The notes below the pieces were generated by a model. That model worked only from the letters and a program-made list of their open reading frames with translations, was not told the DNA's origin and searched no databases. This document shows positions 7,957-16,414 of a DNA stretch of 64,000 nucleotides, piece after piece. The DNA comes from Lysobacteraceae bacterium. Its GTDB lineage: Bacteria; Bdellovibrionota; UBA1018; JAGTJX01. Position 1 is the stretch's first letter. Every line of letters begins with the position of its first letter. The DNA lies in assembly GCA_023657465.1 (NCBI GenBank), contig JAGTJX010000002.1, positions 398,136-462,135 on the forward strand. Reading direction: 5' to 3'. Position numbers and translations under genes: made by a program.

Positions 7957-9363
7957 AAACTGAGCTCCAGCAAATTCAATCTTCATTTTCCCGTCTAGTT
8001 TGAGTGTATCACTCCAATATTTTTCCCATTCATTTGAATTCGTAAATCTCTTCAGAATGATCTTCGTCATCTGTGCTGCTCCCTTGGGACTCCAGTTGCA
8101 TCCGATTCGTTTGAGTCGTAGTTTTATTTCTCTCATCATGCGCTCAATGATGGAGCTCACTTTCGGAGGAGCATCCCCCGTCCTGATCCAGACTCTGACA
8201 TAGTTAAAGAGCTTTGCTTTTGCATTCTCTACATATGTCGCAGTTTGAAAATACTGCTTTTCTTTCAGATCTTTCACGAGTGCATTCATTTGCCTTTCCG
8301 CATTAAATACCGAGACCTCTAGATTTAGAATTTCTTCGGTTTTTACTTTGTCTCTTGGTTCGTTGGGTAGCGGGATTCTCATGATTTCATGAAGCTGGTC
8401 TTTCACTTTTCTGGTTTCTTCGTTATTTGCTTCATCCTGGTACTTCATCACAGACTTCAGATCATACGTCAGATGCCACTGGCAGCGCTGCTGGGTCTTT
8501 GCTAGTTTTCCTAGTCCTCGTTCAATGGCTAGTTCTCCATCACTCACTAAGAGCTCTGCTATGGGCTTAGATTTCAGCTTGGGATGGTGATTAGCCCGTT
8601 TTACGAGTCTCCCAATTTCGTTCCATTTTTCTTCATTGAAGACTCCCATGGGAATCGTTTTGCCGTGCTTGTCGATCCCTAGAATCACTCGAATTTGTTC
8701 AAGAGGTCTATTGTCAGCATCTCGTTTTGGGTTTTTCTTCTCATCCTCTTTTTGAGCGTTCGTCTTGAACCTGGGATACCCAGTTCCATCTGCAACAATT
8801 GTAACGAGCTCTTTCTGTTCCAGCTTTAAGTGAGCAGAGTCAGTCTTCTGAACCCAAGTATGGATTTTACTTTTTCCGAGTGGGTTGCCACCAATATCTG
8901 TCATGTGTTTTGCTGATCGTCTGTAGCTCTGGTGACTTGCAGTCTCGCATGCAATTTTTTCGAGTTCTAACGTATGCGACGTGTAGAGCTTAACGTTTAA
9001 AAACTGTCTTAGTGGAATGAACGATTCCTTGCAGTTTTTGCATTTGAGCCTCATCCAGTGGAATTTGATTTTTCCTATTGTAGAATCAATACGTCTTGGT
9101 TCTCTGCTCGATCTGACAAAGTAGGGAGTTTTACAGCAGGGTTTTACGTTGATGCTCGCTAATGACTCTTTTGTCTGCACTCCTGTCAGTGAGTCACAGA
9201 GATCACCATCCATCCACTCTAAAATCAGCGTTATCACTGCTGGCATTCCGTTTTTATCGAACACCTCCTTGGTTCTGATCACTAGTTCATCAAACGAAAA
9301 GGTTTCTTTTTTAATATCCGCATCCAAAAACACAGCGATCCGTCGCTTCATTTTTTCCTCCAA
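7948..9363 (-). CDS. ISH6/ISKra4-like transposase (Mutator-type DDE)
   Basis: A 471-residue transposase. The N-terminal half holds a zinc-ribbon-like segment (KPCCKTPYF and RLKCKNCKESF). The catalytic half follows the Mutator-superfamily plan: first D in IVADGTGYPR, second D in LLVSDGELAIERG followed by CQWHLTYDL (the C-x-x-H motif found in this superfamily), and a late E in SSIIERMMREIKLRLKR. This matches ISH6/ISKra4-like enzymes; I am confident of the superfamily and less so of the IS family name. The stop codon lies only eight to nine codons from the element end, inside the duplicated 49-bp repeat. It appears intact. Confidence 0.82.
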   Translation of the reverse strand: MEEKMKRRIAVFLDADIKKETFSFDELVIRTKEVFDKNGMPAVITLILEWMDGDLCDSLTGVQTKESLASINVKPCCKTPYFVRSSREPRRIDSTIGKIKFHWMRLKCKNCKESFIPLRQFLNVKLYTSHTLELEKIACETASHQSYRRSAKHMTDIGGNPLGKSKIHTWVQKTDSAHLKLEQKELVTIVADGTGYPRFKTNAQKEDEKKNPKRDADNRPLEQIRVILGIDKHGKTIPMGVFNEEKWNEIGRLVKRANHHPKLKSKPIAELLVSDGELAIERGLGKLAKTQQRCQWHLTYDLKSVMKYQDEANNEETRKVKDQLHEIMRIPLPNEPRDKVKTEEILNLEVSVFNAERQMNALVKDLKEKQYFQTATYVENAKAKLFNYVRVWIRTGDAPPKVSSIIERMMREIKLRLKRIGCNWSPKGAAQMTKIILKRFTNSNEWEKYWSDTLKLDGKMKIEFAGAQFVN

Positions 9364-9385
9364 TCATTTTGACTAGAGGAAAATT

Positions 9386-9784
9386 CTACATGGAAAGTGT
9401 TCTCGACCCAAACAGCATCTCCTCGATACCCTTTGTGTTGTATTTGTGCCAGTAGTGCTCAGCTGCCATATGCAAAAAAATATCATCAGAAACGTCGATT
9501 TGTTCGTTCCCATTTTTTGCTTTGATCTCGCTCATCCATACATCCGCTAGTTCACTTGATGCTGGAATAAACTCTTTATTTACTTTCCTTGGCTGCCAAT
9601 CATCGTAAAACTTCACCACCTCATTCCAGTTGTGGGTTTTTACTCCGAGTCTTGCTAGTTCACTCAGAACCTCAAATGGCGTTGATTCTTCAATCCATGT
9701 GATTGCATCTCTCAATTCATTTGCAATGAATTCTAATCTTTCTTCAATCTCGATCTCTTGCTTCTTTTTCTTCCCCATTTTCAC
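9386..9784 (-). CDS. Accessory ORF of the ISH6-like element
   Basis: A 132-residue acidic, helical protein with a lysine-rich start (MKMGKKKKQEIEIEE). It sits 22 bases upstream of the transposase in the same orientation and inside the same terminal repeats, so it is an IS-encoded passenger or helper. No known domain was recognised. An identical but truncated copy of its 5' part occurs at 12467-12696, which confirms it moved with the element. Its role (DNA binding, target choice or regulation) cannot be read from sequence. Confidence 0.75.
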   Translation of the reverse strand: MKMGKKKKQEIEIEERLEFIANELRDAITWIEESTPFEVLSELARLGVKTHNWNEVVKFYDDWQPRKVNKEFIPASSELADVWMSEIKAKNGNEQIDVSDDIFLHMAAEHYWHKYNTKGIEEMLFGSRTLSM

Positions 9785-9995
9785 ATCACCATTAAATTCA
9801 GAGTGTCCAAAACGACACAGTGGCTATGTTCTTAAAGTCTGTAAAAACTTTAGACAGGTTGAATCTGAAAATCCACTCTCTTTTACTCTTAAATTGCTCA
9901 TAACGCCTGGCGCAAGACCTGCATTACTACTCAACTAAAGGGTCTTGAGGTTTTAACTACTGGGAAAATAACTTTCCTAGGACTTCGGGACAGTT

Positions 9996-10009
9996 ATCAA
10001 TTCACAAAC
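9996..10009. repeat. Stub of a second ISH6-like copy before IS66
   Basis: The 14 bases ATCAATTCACAAAC are identical to 7947-7960, the region around the transposase stop codon. Here they directly follow the right end of the first element and are directly followed by IS66. They are the surviving left stub of a second copy. Confidence 0.7.
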
Positions 10010-10092
10010 GTAAAACATCGATGTTCCCCGTATTTTAAATTTTCAACGAACCTATAGATTAAGATCTAAGCCCACAAGGAGGTGGCTTGAAT

Positions 10093-10467
10093 ATGGACAT
10101 GGAAATTCTAAGAAAGAAAGTCAGTACCTATAAAGGTGAAGCAGGACGGCTTCGCAAAATACCGGATGAACTTGCACTTGAGATATTAACGGCATGGGAA
10201 GCATGGACGGGTCCCATGAATGGTTTTTACTCTGCTCTTGGGGTGAGCCAGAAGAAAATGGCGAAGATTATGGGTAAAGCGAAGCGACTTAAACGGGAGG
10301 GTCGAGTACCGGTATCGGAGTTTACCGAATTGACAACACAGGTGTTGGGATCTGCTCAGAGTCCTGGGGTTACGGGCCAGGGCATCGAGCTTACGTGGGA
10401 TCAAGGTAAGGTGATTCGGTTCCCCGAGGTCTCGCAGTTGATCGATTTTTTGAAAAAAGCGGCTTGA
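10093..10467 (+). CDS. tnpA: IS66 TnpA-like accessory protein
   Basis: The first ORF of the IS66 element, about 124 residues. ATG at 10093 is chosen because AAGGAGGT (10076-10083) lies nine bases upstream; a TTG at 10087 is too close. The protein has a predicted helix-turn-helix (FYSALGVSQKKMAKIMGKAK) as in IS66 OrfA proteins, which assist transposition, and a C-terminal FPEVSQLIDFLKKA. It is followed after 28 bases by tnpB. It appears intact. Confidence 0.82.
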   Translation: MDMEILRKKVSTYKGEAGRLRKIPDELALEILTAWEAWTGPMNGFYSALGVSQKKMAKIMGKAKRLKREGRVPVSEFTELTTQVLGSAQSPGVTGQGIELTWDQGKVIRFPEVSQLIDFLKKAA

Positions 10468-10495
10468 AATAAGCCGCCTTGATGAAGGAAGTAAA

Positions 10496-10903
10496 ATGAT
10501 TGCGCTGAATCGTAGGACGAGGATCTATGTCTGTAAAGAAGTGACGGACATGCGTGCGTCCTACGATTCACTTTATTCGCGTGTCAAAGAGCAACTCAAG
10601 CTCGACCCGTATTCGGGACATTTGTTTTTATTTGTCAATCGTACGCGCACGAGCTGTAAGGTGTTGTATTACGATGGAACTGGGTTTGTAATTTTGCAGA
10701 AGCGATTAGACCGGGGGAATTTTAGTCGAGTAAATCCTCGCTACGATGAAGAAGTTATTCTTACGGAAGCTGAGTTTGGATTATTTTTTGAGGGTTCGAA
10801 TTTAGAGAAGCGGTTCATTGACTCGCCAATTGCGCGAAAAAACATACAAAAAAAAGCATTTTTAAAAAAGCGAGAGTTGCAAGAAACAGTAGTCACGATA
10901 TGA
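10496..10903 (+). CDS. tnpB: IS66 TnpB (Orf2) accessory protein
   Basis: A 135-residue protein with the clear IS66 Orf2 pattern: a start with RIYVCKEVTDMRASYDSL, a central SGHLFLFVNRTRTSCKVLYYDG and then GFVILQKRLDRG. The function is unknown but it is required for transposition in studied IS66 elements. The C-terminal tail after about residue 105 is lysine-rich and longer than the core. It follows tnpA and precedes tnpC with a small gap. Confidence 0.92.
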   Translation: MIALNRRTRIYVCKEVTDMRASYDSLYSRVKEQLKLDPYSGHLFLFVNRTRTSCKVLYYDGTGFVILQKRLDRGNFSRVNPRYDEEVILTEAEFGLFFEGSNLEKRFIDSPIARKNIQKKAFLKKRELQETVVTI

Positions 10904-10914
10904 TGTAGCTCACT

Positions 10915-12432
10915 GTGAATGAGCAAGATTATTTATTTGAGCCGATTCCGCTAAATAAACTCGATACTTTGTCCAAAGACGATTTTAAAGTTTTAGTTCA
11001 GGGCTTACAGGATACGGTTTTACAGCTTCGTAAATTCAACGAAGAACTCAAGCAACGAGAGCAGGATCGAAGTGCAAAAGAAATATTGCTGGAGCAGCAG
11101 TATATTGTTTTAAGGTCGCAGTTTTTCGGCCGAAGCTCAGAGCGTCGGCCGAGTGAGTCACTCAAGGAAGCGCATAAACGTGAACAAGAGAAGCTCCCAC
11201 CAAAACAACGAGTACAGCTCCCTTCTCTGCGATACCCGCATATTCCACTCATAGAGAAGCATGTAGAGTTAAAAGAGATCCCGGGTTGCACGTGCTGTGG
11301 AAAGATCTTGGTAGATACGGAGATGACAGAAGATAGCGAGCAGTTATCGGTCATTCCAAAAAAGTTTATTGTGATCCGGTTAAAAAAACACAAGTATGGA
11401 TGCGAGAGTTGTCACGAGACCATTGTGACCGTACCGACGCCACCGCGGATTAAGCCTGGTTCAAGTTATGGTGATGAGCTGATCATTGATGTGGCAGTGG
11501 CTAAATATGATTATTTACTGCCGATCGAGCGATATGTACGAATGGCTGAGGATCTTGGGGTGACGGGGTTACCGCAGCAGAGTCTTATTGAGACGACCCA
11601 TTATTTAGCAGATCTCTTGATGCCGATATACGAGGGTATCAAAAATGAGGTTTTAGCAGCCCAAGTGCTGCATGCGGATGAGACCCCGCACCGGATGTTA
11701 GAGGGCGACAAGAAGAAGAGCTGGTATCTGTGGGGATTCTCATGCGAAAAATCCAGTTACTTTGAGCTGCATAGCACTCGGTCGGGTGAAGTTGCGTCGA
11801 AGTTACTGACGGAAGCTTGTGCGAGGTATTTAGTGAGTGATGTTTACAGTGGATACAAAAAAGCACTGACGGATGCAAACCGAGAGCGGGCTCAAAAGGG
11901 GTTAGCGCAGATAGAGAATCTTTATTGCAATGCTCATGCGAGACGTAAGTTTAACGAGTCAAAAGACGTATTCCCGGCTGAGAGCGAGTATTTTTTAGAT
12001 CAGTACGAGAGGATTTACAAGGCGGGCGCCACGCGAGAAGAAATGCGAGTTATTTTTACCGAGATGCATGCTCGTGCGCTGGAGCTTGTGCTTGAGGTAC
12101 CGGAGAAGAGTGTGCTTGGACGGGGGTTGTCGTATTTTTTAAAAAATTACGAGGGTCTCACTCGGTATTTGGAGAGTGAAAACTTGCCGCTCGATAATAA
12201 TTCTCAAGAGCGCCAAATGAGAAACCCGGTCGTGGGGCGCAAGACCTGGTACGGGACTCACTCAAAGCGCGGGGCAAAGACGGCGGCAGTCATGTTCACG
12301 GTAATTGAGAGCTGCAAGCTCAACGGACTTAATTCCAATGAGTATCTAGAGGCACAGGTGGAAAATTTAAACTACAACCGCCAGGCGCAAACCCCTGCGG
12401 AATTCAAAATCCTAAACACCCAGATTCAATAG
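10915..12432 (+). CDS. tnpC: IS66 transposase TnpC
   Basis: A DDE transposase of 505 residues starting with GTG at 10915. It shows an N-terminal coiled-coil/leucine-rich segment, the zinc-ribbon domain (PGCTCCGK and YGCESCHETI), and a catalytic core with D in VLHADETPHRM, D in YLVSDVYSGYKKA followed by NAHARRKF, and E in NNSQERQMRNPVVGRK. The C-terminal IS66 tail (SCKLNGLNSNEYL) is present. The length and motifs are normal, so the element may still be active. Confidence 0.95.
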   Translation: MNEQDYLFEPIPLNKLDTLSKDDFKVLVQGLQDTVLQLRKFNEELKQREQDRSAKEILLEQQYIVLRSQFFGRSSERRPSESLKEAHKREQEKLPPKQRVQLPSLRYPHIPLIEKHVELKEIPGCTCCGKILVDTEMTEDSEQLSVIPKKFIVIRLKKHKYGCESCHETIVTVPTPPRIKPGSSYGDELIIDVAVAKYDYLLPIERYVRMAEDLGVTGLPQQSLIETTHYLADLLMPIYEGIKNEVLAAQVLHADETPHRMLEGDKKKSWYLWGFSCEKSSYFELHSTRSGEVASKLLTEACARYLVSDVYSGYKKALTDANRERAQKGLAQIENLYCNAHARRKFNESKDVFPAESEYFLDQYERIYKAGATREEMRVIFTEMHARALELVLEVPEKSVLGRGLSYFLKNYEGLTRYLESENLPLDNNSQERQMRNPVVGRKTWYGTHSKRGAKTAAVMFTVIESCKLNGLNSNEYLEAQVENLNYNRQAQTPAEFKILNTQIQ

Positions 12433-12466
12433 AACCCTGTCAATACGGGGAACGTCGATGTCTTAC

Positions 12467-12696
12467 CTTGATGCTGGAATAAACTCTTTATTTACTTTCC
12501 TTGGCTGCCAATCATCGTAAAACTTCACCACCTCATTCCAGTTGTGGGTTTTTACTCCGAGTCTTGCTAGTTCACTCAGAACCTCAAATGGCGTTGATTC
12601 TTCAATCCATGTGATTGCATCTCTCAATTCATTTGCAATGAATTCTAATCTTTCTTCAATCTCGATCTCTTGCTTCTTTTTCTTCCCCATTTTCAC
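12467..12696 (-). pseudogene. Truncated copy of the ISH6-like accessory ORF
   Basis: The first 76 codons are identical to the ORF at 9386-9784, then the frame runs into the IS66 right end. The last 55 residues are lost. It is a by-product of the IS66 insertion and deletion and should not be functional. Confidence 0.85.
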
Positions 12697-12910
12697 ATCA
12701 CCATTAAATTCAGAGTGTCCAAAACGACACAGTGGCTATGTTCTTAAAGTCTGTAAAAACTTTAGACAGGTTGAATCTGAAAATCCACTCTCTTTTACTC
12801 TTAAATTGCTCATAACGCCTGGCGCAAGACCTGCATTACTACTCAACTAAAGGGTCTTGAGGTTTTAACTACTGGGAAAATAACTTTCCTAGGACTTCGG
12901 GACAGTTATC
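12467..12910. mobile_element. Deleted second copy of the ISH6-like element (right 444 bp)
   Basis: This segment equals 9555-9998 with a constant offset of 2912 bases and no difference that I detected. It holds the 5' part of the accessory ORF and the right terminal repeat ending in CAGTTATC. All of the transposase gene and the left end are missing. Confidence 0.88.
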
Positions 12911-13033
12911 ACAAATCTCAGCTGCCACAGCACCTGACGAACATTTTGCAATGGTCGAGATCGCACGATAAGTGAGTACAGATTTTCGCAAAGTTCTAAT
13001 CAACTCTCTAGGGCGCTGCTTGAGTCTGCCAAA
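12911..13033 (-). pseudogene. Serine-recombinase 3' fragment, minus-strand copy
   Basis: Read leftwards, this stretch encodes FGRLKQRPRELIRTLRKS followed by LTYRAISTIAKCSSGAVAAEI, the C-terminal helix-turn-helix of small serine resolvases/invertases. It is cut by the right end of the ISH6-like remnant at 12910. The catalytic domain is absent. A homologous fragment starts almost at the same point on the other strand. Confidence 0.7.
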
Positions 13034-13237
13034 GCAAAAGGAATTCACATAGGAAGACAAAAGCAACGGCCCTGCGATTTAATTCTTGCGATGAGAAAGT
13101 CAGGACTTACCTATCGAGCGATATCGAAAATAGCGAAGTGCTCATCTGGTGCTGTGGCGGCAGAAATCAGGCAGATGAAACAAGAAATTGCAGATGGAAA
13201 ATTGCCGAGCCAGGATTTGAATAAAACCCAGGCTTGA
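13010..13237 (+). pseudogene. Serine-recombinase 3' fragment, plus-strand copy
   Basis: The plus strand encodes RALLESAKAKGIHIGRQKQR, then LTYRAISKIAKCSSGAVAAEI and a tail ending QDLNKTQA before TGA at 13237. This is the linker plus C-terminal DNA-binding helix-turn-helix of a serine resolvase. The N-terminal catalytic domain is absent and there is no proper start. It is about 70 percent identical in protein to the minus-strand copy at 12911-13033, forming a head-to-head inverted pair. Confidence 0.72.
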
Positions 13238-13344
13238 AAGTCACGATTATAGAACCGGCTATCAAAGGGTCGACTTCCGAGCAAAGGCCTGAAAAACTTG
13301 AAATTGTGCGATATGGGTAAAGCGTAGTTTTTAGAGCAAAATGA

Positions 13345-13384
13345 AAACGGGCGGTCTATCGTTGATCAGATAGATCGCCCGTTT
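13345..13384. terminator. Strong hairpin terminator
   Basis: AAACGGGCGGTCTATC (13345-13360) pairs with GATAGATCGCCCGTTT (13369-13384) over 16 positions with one weak pair, around an eight-base loop. The next gene ends on the opposite strand at 13429, so it may serve both directions; the AAAA before and TTT within the stem ends allow either. Confidence 0.6.
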
Positions 13385-13428
13385 GAAATATATTTTTGAT
13401 TGTCACTGACACATCAAAAACTAGAGTT

Positions 13429-13950
13429 TTATTCTAAATGAATTATTTTTTCCCACTTCTTATTTTCTGTGTCGATACAGGTTGTCTTGATTCTTAAGAG
13501 AGAGACGTCTAGTTGAATTCCAAATGTAGTTATGCTGCTTTTTAAAGTTATTCCGTTTTCATTAATTGCACGAAATGCGTCACCACCAGCGACTAAAGTT
13601 CCACCAATGTTTCCACCATAATAAGGAGAACAAAGACTAGATAGTTTTTGTCCATGAAGGTGATCTATTTCGATCAAATCGTCATCTGAGTAGGTCCCGC
13701 CTGAGATAATCCCAAATGAATTTGACGAAAGAATAATTTGTCCTAAAGTCTCTTTAGAATTGCCTTGCTTGAAGCACTCGATGTCATAAATTTTGTAAGG
13801 AGAGCTTTTAAAAAGTATTCCAAAATCAATATTGAATTCCGATTCACTTTGTTTTGCAGTTTTCAACTCTACTCTATTACAGGAGTCAGTTACTGTGGCA
13901 TGAGAAGCGCTGGTAATAAAAACCACTCCTAAAATAATTAACTTTTTCAT
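13429..13950 (-). CDS. Small secreted protein of unknown function
   Basis: A 173-residue protein with a clear signal peptide (KKLIILGVVFITSASHA) predicted to be cut after SHA. The mature part is beta-rich with cysteines in DSCNR, IECFK, SLCSPYYGG and TTCID, compatible with two disulfide bonds. No family was recognised. The ATG at 13950 follows a good AAGGAA site. It stands alone, with the terminator-like hairpin 45 bases downstream of its stop. Confidence 0.75.
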   Translation of the reverse strand: MKKLIILGVVFITSASHATVTDSCNRVELKTAKQSESEFNIDFGILFKSSPYKIYDIECFKQGNSKETLGQIILSSNSFGIISGGTYSDDDLIEIDHLHGQKLSSLCSPYYGGNIGGTLVAGGDAFRAINENGITLKSSITTFGIQLDVSLLRIKTTCIDTENKKWEKIIHLE

Positions 13951-14309
13951 AAACTCATTTCCTTCCGTTCACTTAACCAAAGTCTCCCAGCCGGCTTTCG
14001 ATCAGGAAACGTACTATTTAAAACCCGAGTAAGGCGATTCACCACGAATCCAAAAATCGAGTCTTGTTCAAAACAAAAGGTTATATAGCACTCGGCTTGC
14101 CAATTTCTGTCTCTTAAAATCTACTTGAGACAGCTTTTATGAGCATTAATGACTAACAACCTGAAAGCTTTGGTCACTTAAGCATATATAGAGTAAACGA
14201 GTGAACTAAAGCTCGGTAGTGTATCTTCTAAGACATACATTTCCTTTAATATCAGATGCTTGAATAAATTATTGACATTTATTAACATTATGTAATAATA
14301 TTAATAATT
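13951..14309. other. AT-rich intergenic region between divergent genes
   Basis: I see no ORF or RNA gene in this 359-base stretch. Its right edge contains the promoter of the vWA lipoprotein. Confidence 0.6.
14272..14301 (+). promoter_or_regulatory. Leaderless promoter of the vWA lipoprotein gene
   Basis: A consensus TTGACA (14272-14277), 18 bases, then TAATAT (14296-14301). The ATG is at 14310, eight bases after the -10, so the transcript should start at or within two bases of the start codon. No Shine-Dalgarno is present. Confidence 0.6.
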
Positions 14310-15746
14310 ATGAAGAACTACAGTATTGAAATACTCATTTCAAACGGACTCCTAGTAGTAGGAGCTGTGGTGTGTATGAACCTCGCAGGATGCGATTCCA
14401 TGACTACTTTCTTCGATCCAGTGGAACCTGTGCACGAGGACTACCCCGATTCGACTACTTATAATCCTTTGCCAAGCACTCCAGGCTCACCAAGCTCAGG
14501 ACCAGGATGCCCAGCTATCTCAAACAGCTTCGTATCCGATAAGGATAAGTTCATTGCTCACTTCAATAGAGCATCGTGTGCTCAGATCCAGTACTGCATC
14601 AAGCCTGAGTTCTGGAAGTCACTCCCGCAAGTTTCTTACATACCAGGAATCGACCTCGTTATCGTGTTCGACGTCACAGGTTCGATGAATCCTTACATTC
14701 AAGCGATGATCAAAAACATGCAGCAACTCATTGCGAATTTAAATGCACTTAGCCCATCACTTCGTTTGGGATTAGTGAAGTATCAAGACTTCGCTGACAA
14801 AGGCGGTGGAAAATCAGACGTACCATTCAAAGTGGTTTCACAACTCACAACTGACACTGCTCTCGTAAGTCTCGCTCTCTCTAAGCTCACAGCGGGTGGC
14901 GGTGGAGATATTCCTGAAAGTTTAGCTACTGCTGTAAAAGCTACGATTGATGGAAAAGGTTTGGGCTCGTACTTCGGCCCTTCAGATATGCAGTGGAGCA
15001 CGGATGCTTCGCGCATAAAGATCGTTCTTGGAATCAGCGATGCTTCTAACCGTGCAACCAATCTTCCAGCAGGAGCTCCGACTCTTGCAGAAACCGCGGC
15101 ACTCTTAAAAGAAAAAGGTATTCTCTTCTTAGGTATCGGACGCAAAAACGCTCCGGGTACTCCTGTGAACGCAACTTGGAGTTATGCTGATCTAGCGACT
15201 CTCGCGACTGAATCAGGCGCTCTTGTCAGTGCTCCAGGTATTGATCTAGATGGAGACTTAGTTGCCAATACTTTCGGTGAAGCGAAGACAGGCGAACCAG
15301 CGATTCTTCTCATGGATAGTTCAGGTAACCTCGTCGGTGCTCCTACATCTTCTAATCCTATTAAGATTCTAGCTGATGCAATCACTCAGATGGTGAAGCG
15401 CGTGCAGCCTTACAAGGTAGATTTAAAAGTTTTAGCTAACGGAAGATCATATTCTCCTGATGTGAATACTCTTGCGATCCCCCCAGATTATGCAAAAGAG
15501 ATTTGCTTCTCAGATGTGAAGTTCCAGATGGTAAGCTCATTTGATTCGAGCACATGTGCTGCGAATTCTCCAGTAGAAGTATCTGCTCTCGAAGAGCTCA
15601 CCGCTACGAATGTTGGTGCAGATTATGTGAAAGCTAAACTTCAAGTGAGTGACTCTTGTGGTGCACTCCCTGAGCCTACACCTGTTGAGACTCCTCCACC
15701 TTCAGAGGGCGACCTTCCCGGTGGCGGTGGCTCAGTGGGTGTTTAG
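14310..15746 (+). CDS. von Willebrand factor type A domain lipoprotein
   Basis: A 478-residue exported lipoprotein. The signal peptide ends in the lipobox L25-A-G-C28, and the +2 residue is Asp, which in enteric bacteria keeps lipoproteins in the inner membrane. After a short Pro/Ser-rich linker, the vWA domain starts about residue 115 with the metal-ion-dependent adhesion site D121-V-T-G-S, and continues with KYQDFADK and a later GISDAS. The C-terminus is Pro/Gly-rich and ends GGGGSVGV. vWA domains bind other proteins through a metal ion, so adhesion or assembly of an envelope complex is likely. It is monocistronic; the next gene is convergent and its stop overlaps. Confidence 0.88.
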   Translation: MKNYSIEILISNGLLVVGAVVCMNLAGCDSMTTFFDPVEPVHEDYPDSTTYNPLPSTPGSPSSGPGCPAISNSFVSDKDKFIAHFNRASCAQIQYCIKPEFWKSLPQVSYIPGIDLVIVFDVTGSMNPYIQAMIKNMQQLIANLNALSPSLRLGLVKYQDFADKGGGKSDVPFKVVSQLTTDTALVSLALSKLTAGGGGDIPESLATAVKATIDGKGLGSYFGPSDMQWSTDASRIKIVLGISDASNRATNLPAGAPTLAETAALLKEKGILFLGIGRKNAPGTPVNATWSYADLATLATESGALVSAPGIDLDGDLVANTFGEAKTGEPAILLMDSSGNLVGAPTSSNPIKILADAITQMVKRVQPYKVDLKVLANGRSYSPDVNTLAIPPDYAKEICFSDVKFQMVSSFDSSTCAANSPVEVSALEELTATNVGADYVKAKLQVSDSCGALPEPTPVETPPPSEGDLPGGGGSVGV

Positions 15747-16414
15747 GTTTTAATTGTGATCTTCTTCCCAAAAATCACTTCGTCGATCTCTAGTCGAGAA
15801 GAGTGTAAACAGAGTCTCTTGAACTCTGCGCCCTTATAAAGCTCATCTCCTACAATCGGTAGATTCTCATGAGCGAGATGCACACGAATTTGGTGCATGA
15901 CACCAGTGAGGATTTCAATCTCTAGTTCATAGTATTTTTCACTCGTTTTCTTGCATGAGATCACTCTTGTGTGCGCTTCCATCGCTTTTCCACGGTAGAG
16001 TCTCAACTCAGGTCGATCAATCACGAGCATACGTGACTTATGGTTGAGAGATCTTGCGATAGGGTGGGTGAGTTCAAGTGGAGGAGTCTCATCCGTCACC
16101 CAAGCGGTGTAGATCTTCCTCACTGCTTCAGTTTTCCAAAAGTTTCTTAAGCGTGTGAACGCTGCTTCGTTCTTAGCAAAGAGGAGTAAACCGCTCGTAC
16201 CCACATCGAGTCTATGGAGGAGCCCGGGTTCAAAAGAATCTGGGAAAGATTTTTTGAGCTCTCTGCAATGAGAGATCGCAAAATCTACAGCAGTTTTCTT
16301 CTCGTCATCTTTGTTCAGTGGATTAGAAGGAAGACCTCCAGGTTTGTTGATGGCTAAAATATTCTTTTCTTCATAAACAACATGTGGCTCGGATGAGGAG
16401 TGACTGAAGTCCAT
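15743..16414 (-). CDS. RluA-family pseudouridine synthase
   Basis: Isomerises uridine to pseudouridine in rRNA or tRNA. The catalytic RluA motif is present (LLHRLDVGTSGLLLFAKN, with Asp as the nucleophile), preceded by ILAINKPGGLPSNP and followed by the GVMHQIRVHLAHENLPIVGD block. No S4 domain is seen. The start is placed at 16414 because that ATG overlaps the stop of the upstream methyltransferase (TAATG); a longer frame to 16453 would run into that gene. It is the last gene of a three-gene RNA-modification operon, and its stop region overlaps the convergent vWA gene by four bases. Confidence 0.88.
   Translation of the reverse strand: MDFSHSSSEPHVVYEEKNILAINKPGGLPSNPLNKDDEKKTAVDFAISHCRELKKSFPDSFEPGLLHRLDVGTSGLLLFAKNEAAFTRLRNFWKTEAVRKIYTAWVTDETPPLELTHPIARSLNHKSRMLVIDRPELRLYRGKAMEAHTRVISCKKTSEKYYELEIEILTGVMHQIRVHLAHENLPIVGDELYKGAEFKRLCLHSSRLEIDEVIFGKKITIKT

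Larger units (their letters stand above)
7859..9998. mobile_element. ISH6-like (Mutator-superfamily) insertion sequence with duplicated end
   Basis: The element contains a transposase and an accessory ORF on the minus strand. Its left end GATAGCGTCCGAAAGTCCTTGG is similar to the complement of the right end at 9998, GATAACTGTCCCGAAGTCC, giving imperfect terminal inverted repeats that both start with GATA. The inner copy of the duplicated end begins at 7908, so the functional element is probably 7908-9998. A second, deleted copy of the same element continues on the far side of an IS66 element. The family assignment is from the protein. Confidence 0.7.
10010..12466 (+). mobile_element. IS66-family insertion sequence
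   Basis: The left end GTAAAACATCGATGTTCCCC (10010) and the complement of the right end GTAAGACATCGACGTTCCCC (12466) form inverted repeats with two mismatches in 20 bases, starting with GTAA as is usual for IS66. Three ORFs in the order tnpA-tnpB-tnpC lie between. The two flanks (TCACAAAC and CTTGATGC) are not a target duplication; they come from two distant points of the ISH6-like element. Confidence 0.92.

Noticed and set aside
9630-9938. Identical 102-residue plus-strand ORFs here and at 12542-12850
   Set aside because: They are antisense to the IS accessory ORF and identical only because the IS segment is duplicated.
11639-11878. Minus-strand ORF inside IS66 tnpC
   Set aside because: Shadow of the transposase reading frame with no independent support.
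14783-15145. 120-residue minus-strand ORF in the vWA gene
   Set aside because: Antisense shadow; the plus-strand vWA domain has clear motifs.
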